Below are positions 1 to 11,329 of a stretch of 64,000 bases of DNA, piece by piece (position 1 is the first letter of the stretch; the number at the start of each line of letters is the position of its first letter). Position numbers and translations under genes: made by a program. The stretch comes from Microplitis mediator. Lineage: Eukaryota; Arthropoda; Insecta; Hymenoptera; Braconidae. The stretch lies in the NCBI RefSeq assembly GCF_029852145.1, contig NC_079971.1, forward strand, positions 16,642,667 through 16,706,666. Direction: 5' to 3'. The notes beneath the pieces were generated by a model. The model was not told the DNA's origin. It saw only the letters and a program-made list of their open reading frames with translations, and ran no database searches.

Positions 1-476
1 TCTCTAACAAATCAACCGATTGAGATGTCTGTGGCGGCAATCGGTGCGTATTATTAAAATCTAGAGCTGATTAAATTTTGAAATCGATTCATTAGGTCAT
101 TTCTGAGAAATTTCAAAAAAATTTGTTTTTTTTTTTCGTATTTTTTAACTTTCTCAGAGTCTATTTGATTGAATAATCTGAAATTTTCAGAAAAGTTAAG
201 GGTTATTCAGCTCTTTTGATGCCGCAAGAACCATCTGAATCAGTGACTTCATTAGAAATTTATATAAAGTTTACACACACCAATACAGACATACACACAC
301 ATACACACATACACGCATACAGACACTCGGACATCATTCTGAAAAAAGTCAGAATAGCTTTCTAGGACCTCAAAACGTCGATATCTAATGAAAATTCAAT
401 TTTCGTGAATCGAGGTGAAAACAACAACTTCCCGAATTTTTAGAAAATCGTCGATTTTCATAGCGGGAAGTTGAAA
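1..476 (+). repeat. Composite repeat R1, 3' part
   Basis: The block starts with a reiterated sentence (ACAAATCAACCGATTGAGATG, then AGAGCTGATTAAATTTTGAAATCGAT) and passes through a short CA-rich tract at 275-322. It ends in CACTCGGACATCATTCTG, a segment containing AACGTCGA, and the terminal GATTTTCATAGCGGGAAGTT. The same order recurs at 34741-35429, 45040-45681, 57150-57709 and, inverted, 55247-56060, so it is one interspersed family. The left end is cut by the window. No coding capacity seen. Confidence 0.75.
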
Positions 477-839
477 TGATAATTTAACAAATATAGGTGA
501 GTCGAATTTTTTAAATATTCAACTTCTCAAAATATAGCATGAGCGTTCGAGGCGTGTACTTTCAGAATTTCCAAATTTTTTTTTTGAATTTCAGTCAATG
601 ATTATCGATATTTCATTGCTTGAGAGATTTTTCGTAGAATAAATCTGACGAATGAAATTTATAACTCCACGGATATTTTGTCCAAGGACATTTTGTCTCA
701 AGGATATATTTTCTAGGGATTATAACGCACCGAATCAAGTATTTATTACTAGCACACTCGCTTCAAACTCACTCAATACATCACACTCCTGTAGACTAGC
801 TACTCTTACTCGAATGCCCAATATTCTATCAATACTTAC

Positions 840-1061
840 ATAAACATGATAGAGTATATTAATCAAATGACATCCTCGAAGATTCGTTGGTGGTAAAGGC
901 GGCACGTACATTTGTTCATTCAACCATTCTTCACCTTCACCTGGTCGAATTTTTCCTCGAGATACGCTAGCAAGTTCTCTTGTTTCACTGGCTAGAATTT
1001 TACCTCTGCATAAATATTGAATTGTTTCTGTCAATGATGCTTTGGTGGATTTCATTGTAAC
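840..1061 (-). CDS. Alpha-arrestin exon 5
   Basis: Seventy-four codons, phase 0 at both ends. Acceptor AACTTTCAG|GTT at 1061 and donor GTTTAT|GTAAGT at 840. It begins VTMKSTKASLTETIQYLC and ends PPLPPTNLRGCHLINILY then HVY, the middle of Arrestin_C; the PPLPPTNLRGC motif is strongly family-specific. An internal Met at residue 3 could be mistaken for a gene start, but the preceding GTT ACA codons and acceptor show that it is an internal exon. The gene continues beyond the left edge of the window. Confidence 0.93.
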
Positions 1062-1269
1062 CTGAAAGTTTTGAAAGGCTGGGCTAAATATCTTGAACTA
1101 TGTTCGTATTTATTTATTCAATAAATGCATTTTAATCTCCTTTCCCATAACATCATATGATATTTTACAAAAATTATTCTTGCAAATAAGGTTGAAATGT
1201 AAAATTCACACATGATTCAAATTAAACATTTTTTTAACTAAATCAGATAGTACATTTCTAAGTATAAGA

Positions 1270-1741
1270 TTTCATGCATTAACTTGTAAAGGGGTAAATT
1301 GGATTTACCGCGTAAAATTTTAATTTAAATAAAATCTATTATTTATACTGTCGATACAGTTGCAATACCACCCAGGGTTATTCCGATTAGGATGCGACTA
1401 CTCGACCGGGGAGTGAAAATTGGAGGCTCGTCAGTCAGTCCCCGATTAGAATTTATTCCGTAAGTCATTATAAAGGGGAAACGGAACGAAAACGGATTTA
1501 TCACCGGAACGACCGGACCGTCAAGACGTCCAAGTTAGTGACTAAAATTCAAACGCAAAGTAGACGCCACCATAAGATGCCATTATCAGACGCAGTTAAA
1601 TTATATCAAGGAATTAATCATCTTGGACTCGGTTTCTATTGTGTGGAACCACGCGATAATTTTCTAAACTTGTTAACAGATACCAGGAGGGTAGCTGGTG
1701 TTTCTTTTCAAAATTACTTATTGGGTCTGAATAACAGGTGA
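1270..1741 (+). other. Possible LTR-retroelement 5' leader remnant
   Basis: AAATAAAATC near 1328 could be a polyadenylation signal. At about 1419 AAATTGGAGGCTCGTC resembles a primer-binding site of the tRNA-Pro type (TGGGGGCTCGTC...). A 67-codon open frame follows from 1538 to 1741 and ends just before copy A of the non-LTR element. I do not recognise its product. The reading as an LTR-element leader plus a gag start is weak, resting only on the primer-site similarity. Confidence 0.22.
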
Positions 1742-1775
1742 AGGAGAGAACGAGGGTATATGAGAAAGAAAGAAA

Positions 1776-3427
1776 GATTAGATTAGATTAGATAACAGTT
1801 TATTGTTCATTGGGTTGAACAAAATAGTACAAAAATTTAGCAACAAATAAGAAACAATCAAAAATATAAAGCAGTTAATACAGTGTGTGTATATAATACA
1901 AGTTAACAAAGAATTTGTTAAGACATCACTTAGCGATTTCAATTTTCAAATTGAGATTTAACGAGTTTATCACAATCTATCCACCGGCTTCTTGCTGTAA
2001 AAGCCAGTTATGTAGAGCAGTCTTGAATGCCGATGTGCTCTGAGTAAGTTTCAGAGAGTCAAGAAGATCGATCCACAGATAAGGACCAGCAATGGAAAAG
2101 GCAGCTCTGTAGGCATCAGTTCGATGATTGGGTACAACAAGAGTAGATGCTGAAATTTGGCTACATAGTGGTCTAGCAGGAACATGAGCAAGTAGCAAAT
2201 CAGTCAGATATGGTGGGCGACGGTATAGATAAGCATTCCTAACCCCAATGATTGAGGAACGAGATCTTGCTTGTCCAACTGATAGCCAGCCGAGATCAAC
2301 TCTAGCTTGAGTGATAGGAGAGTCCCACAGAAGTCCCAGAATAAATCTAACACCCTTGTTAACCAATCTCTGGAGTTCGGTGTCCAAGACCGACCCAATG
2401 CCATGCAGGACAGCTGAACAGTAGTTGACGTGTGGCAGAACTAAGGCATTTACCAGGTTCTTGCGAGTATTCCTATCAGTGGAAGTACGCAAGCCATAGA
2501 AATCATAAAGCGCAGAGTTAATCTTGGCAGTCACAGTTTGGAATTGAGGATGACTCCCAGGTTACGCACCGATGAAACGAACCCAACATTGATACCGTCA
2601 CAGCCAAGTTTGAAAGCAAAGGTGTCAATAGAACCCTGCGGAACACCAATATTAGTACGAAACCAGTCAGTAAGTTCACCACCATCGGGCTTTACAGCTT
2701 GCTCTCTACCAGAGACATAGGACATAATCTAGCAAGCAGCAGACGAAGAAAATCCAATTGTTATGAGCTTGCGTATTAGCAGTCTAGGAACAACTGTGTC
2801 AAAGGCCTTGGAAAAATCGAAGAGAACCAGAATTGTAACCATACGCTTATCCATATTGTATCCCACGTCATTAAGCAGTTTTAGCAAGGCTGTTTGAGTG
2901 CTATGTCCAGTGCGGAAGCCGCATTGAAGTGGATCAAGTAGATTATATTCATCAAGGTACAGCGATATCTGATTAAAGACAACCCTTTCCAATACCTTAC
3001 CCAAAATAGGTAGCAAAACAATCGGCCAATAGTCATTAGGTGTTGAGGGTGTCGAGACCTTGTTGATTGACACTATTATAGCCCTTTTCTAAGCATCAGG
3101 AAAGGTATTGCCACTTAAAGACGCATTGAAGATACACTTTATGTGACCCAGGACCGTAGGTAAGATAGCCAACAACATCTTCCTAGATATTCCATCGGCT
3201 CCAACTGCATCAGTGCTTACAGAGGTTAAGATTTTACGAACTTCATCTGCATTAGTCTTTTTAAATTGTAGCTCAGGTTGCAAGCCTGATTTGGTTGCTG
3301 GTTCTGTAAAGTGATGCACTGTAGATGACTGGGATATGGCCGCGAAAGTCATATTAAGTACAGTGAGATCAACGGCGAGGGGCTTAGGACTAGTGTCCTT
3401 GAGCAAGCCAAGCTTCCACAGCTCCAA
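1776..3427 (-). pseudogene. Non-LTR retrotransposon copy A (CR1/Jockey-like), reverse transcriptase 3' portion
   Basis: Read on the minus strand, fragments run from 3427 to the stop at 1977-1979, followed by a 3' UTR and a (TCTAA)n tail at 1776-1795. Visible motifs are DAVGADGISRKML, LLPILGKVLERVVFNQ, LVLFDFSKAFDTV, then GVPQGSI, VSSVRNLGVIL, LPHVNYCSAVLHGIGS and LKLTQSTSAFKTALHNW. Directly after GVPQGSI the sequence jumps to the region that in copy C lies more than 100 residues later, so the YADD catalytic box is deleted. A second small deletion removes the TFEDHVKL segment, and stops fall near 3089 and 2727. The element is 5' truncated and dead. It abuts the tail of copy B. Confidence 0.85.
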
Positions 3428-3437
3428 CCACAGAGAG

Positions 3438-3956
3438 AGATTAGATTAGATTAGATTGGTTGTTTATTGTTCATATGGTTAAACAAAAAATTTACATTAG
3501 AAGCAAAGCAATAGCTTTGCAGTATTAATAATAAGAAGACCATTTTTTTACATTATAGCATGTTAAAGAATTTTACTACAATACTAGAGATAATAGAGAT
3601 AAGTGAGTTAATACATGTAGATTAATAGATAAATATACTGCAGTTTCAAATATTGATAAGATAATAAGATTTGCCTGTGTGATAAATAACACACTGGCTA
3701 ATCGGTAACTCAAGTCACCGAATAGTCATCGTCTGAATTCAAAAGCCAAGTGATCAGTTTTGTCTTGAAGGTAGCAGAATCACGTACAAGTTTAATATCA
3801 TCCAGCAGGCTGTTCCAGAAGTACGGTGCTGTTACCGCAAATGCTGCATTATATGAGCTTATCCGGTGATTTGGAACCGTCGAGGTAATTGCAGCACTTT
3901 GATTACGCAGTGTACGAGCAGCTGTGTATACAGATATAAGTTCAGCAAGATACTAT
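3438..3956 (-). pseudogene. Non-LTR retrotransposon copy B, 3' terminal fragment
   Basis: The minus strand from about 3956 encodes a C-terminal piece equivalent to the end of copy A (NQSAAI, VPNHRI, AFAVTAPYFWNSLLDD, FKTKLITWLL) with a stop near 3715. A 3' UTR and a (TCTAA)n tail follow at about 3438-3458. The tail repeat and the C-terminus show that it belongs to the same family as copies A, C and D. It is a typical 5'-truncated insertion. Confidence 0.75.
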
Positions 3957-3959
3957 AAC

Positions 3960-4430
3960 GTTCCCTACTATTTTCCACAACCCACGGCGAAGTGTGGTGT
4001 GTTCAAAATAGCCGTTATGGCTCACCGATGGTAAAAAAACTGAAAATAAAATAATAAACAAAAATAAATATCCTTTGGAGCTGTCCACAATCCCCACTGG
4101 ACACACAGCTCTGCTCAGGTTGGGTCAGAAAACCGGATTGAGCGCCAGTTCGTGTACCCCCCACGAACAAGATTTACTCAATAATGAATTAAAAATGAAA
4201 ATGAAAAATGAAATAAAAAAATCAGAGAGCAGTTTCAGATGTAGGAAAAGGATAGCAAAAAAGAGAAAGCATACAGTAAATAAACAATATAAATTAAATA
4301 AATCCCGGGTTGGTAGCCATTTATCAACCCAATATATTTTAAATTATAATATTATTCCCATCGAGTATTAACAAAACAATAATGCAAGTAATAATAATTT
4401 ACTTCAAAATAAACGCTTCACCAATGGTCA
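3960..4430. other. Noncoding stretch, no recognised gene
   Basis: Intron sequence with one short dyad (GGAGCTGTCC ... GGACACACAGCTC at 4077-4110). The open frame at 4075-4371 is lysine-rich low-complexity sequence and is not taken as a gene. Confidence 0.4.
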
Positions 4431-5185
4431 AGTAACGCAAAATAATAGTTCTAATAATTGTACGACTTGATATCACTCGCACGTGATAGCAAATAAATAT
4501 AAATAATTATAAATAATAATGTTGTGCACGCTTAATATAATTTAACCACAATTTATAATTAGATAATACGCCTAAATCATTTAATACTTTAAACAATTGT
4601 AAATATTTACCGCAAATAATAAATGATCGCTGATAATAATAGTAAATATTTACAGCAAAAATAATGAATACTCACAAATAGTATTTCCGCAATAAATCAC
4701 CAGTGTTCACAAATAATAATTAAATAGTTATAAATAATCAACGCAAAATAATAAGAAATAATCACAAATAATAATTACACAAATGTAAATATTTACCGCA
4801 AATAATAATTGATCACTGATAATAATATTGAATATTTAACGCAAAATAATAAATGGTCAATGAAAATATTTAAATAAGTGTAAAATATTTAACGTAAAAT
4901 AATAAATGATCACTGAGAAGGTTTGAATAATTGTAAAATATTTAACGCAAATAATAATTACACAAATGTAGATATTTATCGCAAATAATAATTGATCACA
5001 AATACTATTATCGCCATAAATCACAAGTGCTCACAGATAATAGTTAAATAATTCGTAAATATCTACCGCAAACAAAATAAACATTACCAATAACACTCAA
5101 AATGATGGTGAATAATAAATGTAAAGATTCTTAGATATTTACCGCTAAACCATATGAACGGTCACCATTTAATTATTCAATAATA
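4430..5185. repeat. Degenerate AT-rich tandem repeat
   Basis: The region is a run of diverged units made of AAATAATAATT, TTGATCACTGATAATAA and GTAAATATTTACCGCAAA, repeating at roughly 60-75 bp. The shared words TATTTACCGCAAA and TATTTAACGCAAAATAAT recur at least eight times. Nothing coding is visible. Confidence 0.7.
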
Positions 5186-6150
5186 AAAAATAATAATTAT
5201 GGGATATTTAAGTTTTGCAAAATTTACTGCTGGGACAAACAAGTACGCAATCAGTTATATGTATAAACGTTACTGTTAAATACTGCGCCCTCTCTCACTC
5301 ACACTCGTGAGATATACAAATGGCCACCAACGCGGGAACAAATTATACGCCAATGTATAAAGCACAAAGGTACTTACAGTCATCATCAATATATAGAACT
5401 CGTACAGGCTCCATTGGTTGCAATTATCAATTTTCCAATACTTATTGAAAACAACAAAAACGATTTTACTGCCCAAATGACCAACAACTACTTTATATTT
5501 ATTTAACAATTGCCAAATGGCGTCTCAAATGCATAACACAGGCAACAGGCACACACCCTGCTCGTACAAAAGATTATCCACGTCTGACCACGGCAGCACG
5601 TGTTTTTCACGCTGGCACTTCGGCCGACGCCATTTTGCGATCTATCTCACTCTAACCAATGGAGAAATATACCTGCCGCTAATTTTTACAACGCACCAAC
5701 ATAATGCATGACTTGTTTTCGTGTAATTTGGCCCATTCCCGACATTAAATGGCCACCCGCACATTTCAGAGCCAATTATTGATATGATTTACAGATAAAT
5801 CTCGCATTGATTTATTCATAAAACTAGTAAATTTATTTATAATAAATAAATTTACCGATTCCAATTGTTGCGTTTAGGCGCATGCGTCAACCAACCAAAA
5901 TAATCATAAGCATATAAATAAAATGCGCAATTATTTATCCCAGCGCCAATAAAATCCATTTATATGTTTATAAAAATCAGTAAATTTTCCTGATTCAGAC
6001 GCAATTTACACCTAAGGAATCAAGCAGATAGTAAAGATACAATAATTAAAACAAAATAGTACATAAAATAATAATAATAATATTTGAGACGTGTGAGCAG
6101 CGTGTGCTGCCATCTGTTGCCCCACCCGACCTAATGCGAAGCTGCCGCGA
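5185..6150. other. Intron sequence of unknown origin
   Basis: It includes a GC-richer block at 5510-5770 (GACCACGGCAGCACGTG, CGGCCGACGCCATTTTGCG) and AT-rich sequence with short dyads such as AATTTATTTATAATAAATAAATT near 5828. The open frames at 5276-5509 (minus) and 5517-5711 (plus) have no recognisable domain and are not called. Confidence 0.4.
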
Positions 6151-6153
6151 TAT

Positions 6154-7800
6154 TTAAATATCGTGACAATACGAAGGAGTATGCTCATAAATTACCGTCC
6201 AGGTGATGTTCATCATACTTCGTGCTCTAGCTTTGCGGACAGTAAGCCAGTTTAGGTCTTTTCTGGCCTGCGTTATGTGGGCATCCCAGGGTAGGCCCAG
6301 CACGAAGCGAATACCTTCATTTGCAAGATGTTGTAGCTTACCGTCAAGTACAGAGCCCAGACCATATATTACTGCTGAACAGTAGTTGATGTGCGGCTGT
6401 ATAAGTGCATTTACTAATGTTTTGCGCATATTCACATCAGTAATGTGACGCAAATTGTATAGCTTATACAGGGATGAGTTCACTTTACTGGTTACAAGCT
6501 TGACATGATCCTCGAAGGTCAACTTGGATTCAATAATGACACCAAGGTTTCGGACGCTGGAAACAATAGGAATATCAATTCTATCACAGCCCAAGCCGAT
6601 TTGTGAGGTATCAATAGCGTTGATAAAGGACCTTGTGCCCATCAAGATAGCCTTTGTCTTTCCTAGGTGAAGTTGTAACCGATTTTTGACTGCCCAGTTT
6701 TTAATGCTAGCAATGTTAGAATTCAGCTTCTGCACGCAGCTCTCGAGCTCATATGGGTAACAGGCAAGATATATTTGCAAATCATCTGCATACAGCAAGC
6801 GCTTACAGAACCGAATGCACATTCCGATATCATTTATAAATAGTGAGAAGAGTAATGGCCCTAGTATAGAGCCTTGAGGGACGCCTATGTCGGTGTACTT
6901 CCAGTCTGTTAGATTCCCATCAGTGTCCTTGACTGCCTGAAAACGCCCGGTAAGGTATGAGGTAACCCACGTAGCAGCTGGCGCAGAAAAACCGATCATG
7001 GTAAGCTTACTAATGAGTAGCAGTGGATCGACTGTGTCGAAAGCTTTTGAGAAATCAAACAGCACCAAGAAGGTGACCATGCGTTTGTCCATGTTAAAGC
7101 GAACATCGTTGATAAGCCTTAATAAAGCAGTATGAGTGCTGCGTCCCTTCCTGAAGCCACACTGAAGCGGGTCGAGTAGTTCATAGTCGATTAGGTACTC
7201 TGTAACTTGATGGAAGACTATCCTTTCAAGTACTTTGCCAAGAAATGGTAAAAGAGCGATAGGCCGATAGTCAGTGAATTTAGAAGGTGTTTGGACTTTA
7301 TTTATAGGAACGATAATAGCTTTTTTCCAGTTGTCAGGGAAAGTAGAGTCCCTTAAAGACTTGTTTAACAATTCAGTAATGGGTTCAAGTATTGCAGGTA
7401 GAGATTCCACGACCATCTTCTTCGAAACACTATCTGCACTAACCGCATCAGATTTGATGGACATAATGGCCCGTTTTACTGTGACAGAAGTAACTTCGCC
7501 TAGGACAAACTCTGGTTGCTCACCAATCTTGACAGCAGGTTGAGATTCGTCCGAAACCACACGCCTGGAGACGTTAACAAAAGCCTTCAAAACTCAGCAG
7601 GATCAACAGCTAGTGGTTTGGGGCTGTTATCTTTGAGAAGTTTAAGCTTACTAAGTTCTTTCCACATAGCACCTGCAGATAAACCATTCAGCTTGTTTTT
7701 ATAGTAGCAAATCCTGGCATCAAGAAGCTTCTCTCTGTGCAGATTCCGCTCATACCGATAAAGCAACAGATCTCTATAGGATCTGTTTCGTTGAAAAAGT
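6154..7800 (-). pseudogene. Non-LTR retrotransposon copy C, reverse transcriptase domain
   Basis: An open frame of 478 codons (7590-6154) holds a nearly complete CR1/Jockey-type reverse transcriptase. The block order is ALLPFLGKVLERIVF, LLDPLQCGFRKGRSTHTA, LVLFDFSKAFDTVDPLL, GVPQGSILGPLLFSLFIND, the catalytic LLYADDLQIYL, then KTKAILMG, VSSVRNLGVI and NYCSAVIYGLGS. Upstream, 7590-7800 holds the RT-endonuclease linker in another frame (LKLLKDNSPKPLAVD), so a frameshift separates it. The end is truncated at about 6154: roughly the last 100 residues and the TCTAA tail seen in copy A are missing. It is the best-preserved catalytic domain of the family here, but not functional as it stands. Confidence 0.88.
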
Positions 7801-7802
7801 TT

Positions 7803-8480
7803 TTATATTTTCCGAACCTTGAGTACAGACGCATGTAGCTCAGGCGTTATCCATGGTGTCATTTTTGAACAATCAATGATGACTTGGCGACAAGGAGAAA
7901 AATTGTCAACGTGGGAAATAAATCTGCAGGTAAATGAGTCCGCTGACTGGCTAACTGTATGCTCAGACAAAAGTATCTGCATAAAGTCCTGACAAAAAAG
8001 TACAGATAAAGCTGCCGGCGACGATAAGCCGTTTAGATGTCGAGTGACAATTTTCTTGCTTGTTGTGATTTGTCCAGCCAGCTGCATTTCAATGTATATC
8101 AGGTAATGTCCCGCTCCAAGAGGCCTGTCCGATTTGCCCCAGTTTGTGATATGATTTTGACTGTCAACAATGCACAAGTCGAGCCACGTTTCAGATTGCT
8201 TCGTAACATGAGTAACCCCATGATCAACCAATTTGAGTGAGCTGCTACTGATGAATGATTTGACGTATTGAGCATCAAAACTCAGTTGGAGCTGATCAGC
8301 ATTGAAGTCTCCTAGAATGATTTTGTGGCTAAATCCATCCATTGCTGCAGCAAGTGTAGAAGCCAGATCAGAATTTGCTGTGAACGGGGCATGAGGTGGG
8401 CGATAGACGGCCGCAACCAGAACTGAAGCTGCTCTCCTTACAAGTACACTAAAATCACGAAATGCAGCAACGTAAACGTG
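7803..8480 (-). pseudogene. Copy C endonuclease, C-terminal part
   Basis: Minus-strand frame with VLVAAVYRPPHAPF just upstream of 8342 and IILGDFNADQLQL, the catalytic GDFN-D motif of the apurinic-type (APE) endonuclease of non-LTR elements. It then reads WLDLCIVDSQ and DRPLGAGHYLIYIEM, where most family members have SDH, so the catalytic His context is changed. It stops at 7803 and continues in another frame into the RT part. Its upstream border at 8480 is the edge of an inserted MITE, and the frame resumes at 9425. Confidence 0.82.
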
Positions 8481-9424
8481 CTAAAAATTATTGGGTGTTG
8501 GTTTTGTAAATTTCCTAAAGTTATTCCAAAAAAAAATTTTTTTGAAAATTTTTCTTTTTGAAAATTTTGTTTCGAAAAAAAAGTTTTTTATTTTTTGGAA
8601 ATTTAAGCACTGTCTGCAATAAAATTGTGGAAAAAGCTCCGAAAAAATGTTTGTTTTCATCTTGTTAAAGATTATGAGCTTTTCAGAGCAAAAAACGTGA
8701 TCCTTTAATTTTTTTAAAAATTCGATAGCGTGAAACAAAAAAACGGCTGGTTGGATTAATCTGGCTTTCTGCAGGGTTTTTGTGGACATATTGAACTGTA
8801 AAATGCACAGTCAACATTATCGATTTCCACAATATTTTCGTTTCAACGCTTGATTTTCCAAAAAACCACAAAAAGCTCTTTTTTTGTTGCATTTTTAAAT
8901 TCATGTGACGATAGGAAAAAATTTTTTTTTCGAAAAAGCAATGGCTAATCATTGAAGGGAATTTATTCAAGTTTTTAAAACCCACCATTAACTTTCTGTG
9001 CGATCATTGGTTTCTGAGATATCGATAATCAAAGACAAAAGGATCCTTTTCCATTTGAAGACCGATATCTCGGCGAGAAGTGGACGTATCAAGGTCCATA
9101 AAAAAAGAAATTAAAGCTGAATAATGAAGGTATCCGATCCTCATAGTGGTTAAGCAAAAATAATTTTTTCCACGCCCGGAGACCAAAAAAAAAAAATTTT
9201 TTAAATTTGAAAATTTTTTTGTCGTTGGTTTTTCTAAGATTACTCAAAAACTGCTGACGCTAAAAAAATTTGAAGTTCTAATCCAAAAAGTAGATACTTG
9301 GAGCTACAATTTTCTTTTTTTTCTTTTCTTGTACGACCATTTCTCTCAAAGTTAGAGCCTGTTGAAAATCGCCTAAAAATTTAGAATTTTTTTTTGATCC
9401 TTTAATTTTTTCCATTAGTGTAGT
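8481..9424 (-). mobile_element. MITE with Tc1-like end, inserted in copy C
   Basis: This block interrupts the endonuclease frame between TACATCATATGT (9424-9436) and GTTGCTGCATTTCG (8456-8475, minus). Its upper end reads, on the minus strand, CACTAATGGAAAAAATTAAAGGATC, close to the Tc1-type ends of the related copy at 32988-33716 (CACTGATCCAAAAAATTAAAGG). The interiors of the two match over hundreds of bases (ATCAAAGACAAAAGGATCC, GGGAATTTATTCAAG). The lower end shows no clear inverted partner, so the exact left border is uncertain. No transposase is encoded. Confidence 0.6.
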
Positions 9425-9497
9425 TTACATATGATGTACTCTGGAACACCAGGTTGACCTGTCCAAATGATCGGGGGTTTATGGATGACAGATAAGT
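9425..9497 (-). pseudogene. Copy C endonuclease, short middle segment between two insertions
   Basis: Seventy-odd bases of endonuclease frame survive here: on the minus strand they read LSVIHKPPIIWTGQPGVP and EYIIC, the stretch that in CR1-like elements follows GGGVAIY and precedes the VYRPP block. The fragment proves that 8481-9424 and 9498-10412 are separate insertions into one element. Confidence 0.7.
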
Positions 9498-10412
9498 TTA
9501 AGGGGTCTACCCTCTTTAGAATTTTGAAAAAATCGAATTTTTTTTTTTGTATTTTTTGAAAGTATACATATTTAAAAGTATCATACTGAAAATTTATAAA
9601 GATCCGAGCAGTCTAACTGTACTTTTGGACGACGTTTTCGGAGCGGTACGGCCTACCTGCCTTTGTATTCATTAGCAGCTGCAACCTTTTTCAGGTATAC
9701 TGACAAATGTATAATATTATAATATACTATCCATACTGAAAATTTTCATTTGGATGAAAATGTGCACTATAAAGAAGATGAAGGCATAATGTATGGTGCA
9801 GGCATCGCTGATTAGACGTAAGTAAGATTTTTTCACGATTTTTCGTTACAGAAAACTTTAAACGCGTTTTTCTCGGAATGACGTTTTTGGACGGCTTGTT
9901 GATAAAATCTCCGAAACTATTCAACCGAACCTTACCAAAATTTAACCACATGTTCTTGATAACTATAGCTATGGCGCATATTATACGATTTTTGAAATTT
10001 TGAGTTTAACTATTTATTTTTGGCAAAGAACGACGGAAAAAACGTGATTTTTCGTACTTTTTCGAAAAATGGCTGCCATTTTGTCATTTTTGAAAAAAAA
10101 AAAATCGTATGATATGCGCTATAGCCATTTACTTACTGAATCTAAAACTATTTTTTTTTTTTTTTTCAGATCATCCATTCCAGATATTTCATCAACAGCG
10201 CACACTCATCTTTTTTTTTGGACCAGTCTTCTCCCTCATTTTTATGTATAAAAACTGATTAAAATAAATATAAAAAAAATTTTCTTGTGTAATCAAATAG
10301 TGTATTTTTTAGGCCTAACACTTTTTATGTCCATATTTATGACGTATACCGGTCAAAAAAATTCGTGAAAATAGCCTTATCTTTGCCCGTCTAAAGAGGG
10401 TAGACCCCTTAA
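9498..10412. mobile_element. TTAA-flanked MITE, piggyBac-like ends
   Basis: Both ends carry the same sequence inverted: TTAAGGGGTCTACCCTCTTT at 9498-9517 and its complement ending GGTAGACCCCTTAA at 10412. The TTAA on each side is the expected target duplication of piggyBac-type transposition. Removing the insert and one TTAA rejoins the endonuclease frame at DSL. The 915 bp interior is AT-rich with no transposase frame, so the element is non-autonomous. Confidence 0.82.
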
Positions 10413-10660
10413 AGAATCATGAAAGTATATAGCGACTCCGCCTCCATGTGTATTCCGATCATTACGAACAACGTTGTAGTTTGGTATTTTAACAATTGTA
10501 TCAGGTATTGTTTCAGCCAGCCAAGTTTCAGTAATGACGATGAGATGTTGTAGTGGGTTTGAGTCTAAAAATTGCAATATAACATCCATATGCGCTCTCA
10601 AAGAATTTGCATTAAGGCAGCAAGCCCTAAGAGTAGTTGTACCATTATCGCAATTGACTT
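10413..10660 (-). pseudogene. Copy C endonuclease, N-terminal part
   Basis: The minus strand reads CCLNANSLRAHMDVIL, then LIVITETWLAETIPD and RNDRNTHGGGVAIYFHDSL. LNANSL and TETWL are the first two catalytic blocks of APE-type retrotransposon endonucleases (Asn and Glu residues). It is followed directly by the TTAA MITE. Together with the pieces at 9425-9497 and 7803-8480 it accounts for a whole endonuclease domain. Confidence 0.82.
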
Positions 10661-10707
10661 CGTGGGATATTATCTTGCAGCGGTCTTAAAGATGTCGCCA
10701 CCACCTA

Positions 10708-11325
10708 TTCTGCAGTGTTGGGTTGTTGTTTGAAGCGTGGCAGATCAGCTTGACTAGAGATGATTTGGATTAGCGCACCATCCTCCTTTTTGACCATCAC
10801 GGAATCATGTTTGGTTCAAATATATTTATACCCAAGCGATTTCAGCAACTTTTTAGCTTCTCCAAGCAACCTAAAGGTTTTACTCGAAAGTATCTCATTG
10901 ACGTAGATATTAAAGTCATCTTTAAGATTGGCCATACCCTCATTGAAGAGTGAAGCCAAGTTAGGTTTAATCATAGACCACTTAAGAGCGCCAAATTTCT
11001 TCTTAGCATTTATTATCTCGATCATAGTAGCTGGAGAGGCAAGCTTCACTGCTATGGTGAGACGTCTTCGAGTTTAACGAGCATTACCACTGCTTGAAGC
11101 AGGCGTAGGAACAGTATCACTGGCTGCAGCATTATTTTTGTCAAGTATTCTGGTGTCCAGAATATTATCATTAGTTATTTGCAACCCCAGAGCTGCAAAG
11201 ACAGCGTGAACCCATCTGCGATGATCAGAGAAGCAATCAATATCTGGGAAACCCGTTATGACAATTTCATTGGCACCGGGGTTTGTTTTCAGGGCCCTTA
11301 TATTTGCGTTGAGCAAAATATTTTA
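10708..11325 (-). pseudogene. Copy C ORF1 (nucleic-acid-binding protein), C-terminal part
   Basis: Three minus-strand frames in series. The first is 11316-11074 (NEIVITGFPDI, WVHAVFAALGL). The second is 11049-10816 (IIEIINAKKKFGALKW-like helix, FNIYVNEILSSKTFRLLG, AKKLLKSLGYKYI). The third is a tail to about 10708 (VKKEDGALIQIISSQADL). The IYVNEILSSKTFRLL...SLGYKY pattern matches the C-terminal domain found in ORF1 proteins of insect CR1/Jockey elements, related to baculovirus FP25K. Frameshifts and stops separate the parts. The N-terminus, usually with zinc fingers or a coiled coil, is absent. Confidence 0.65.
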
Positions 11326-11329
11326 CATT

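Noticed and set aside
735..1055. A free-standing 106-codon gene
   Set aside because: It is exon 5 of the arrestin gene running past its donor at 840 into intron sequence.
5276..5711. Two opposite 64-77 codon frames
   Set aside because: No recognisable domain, unusual composition or signals beyond what chance gives.
8481..8988. Minus-strand frames of about 100 codons
   Set aside because: Inside a MITE, Phe/Lys-rich, mutually overlapping in different frames.
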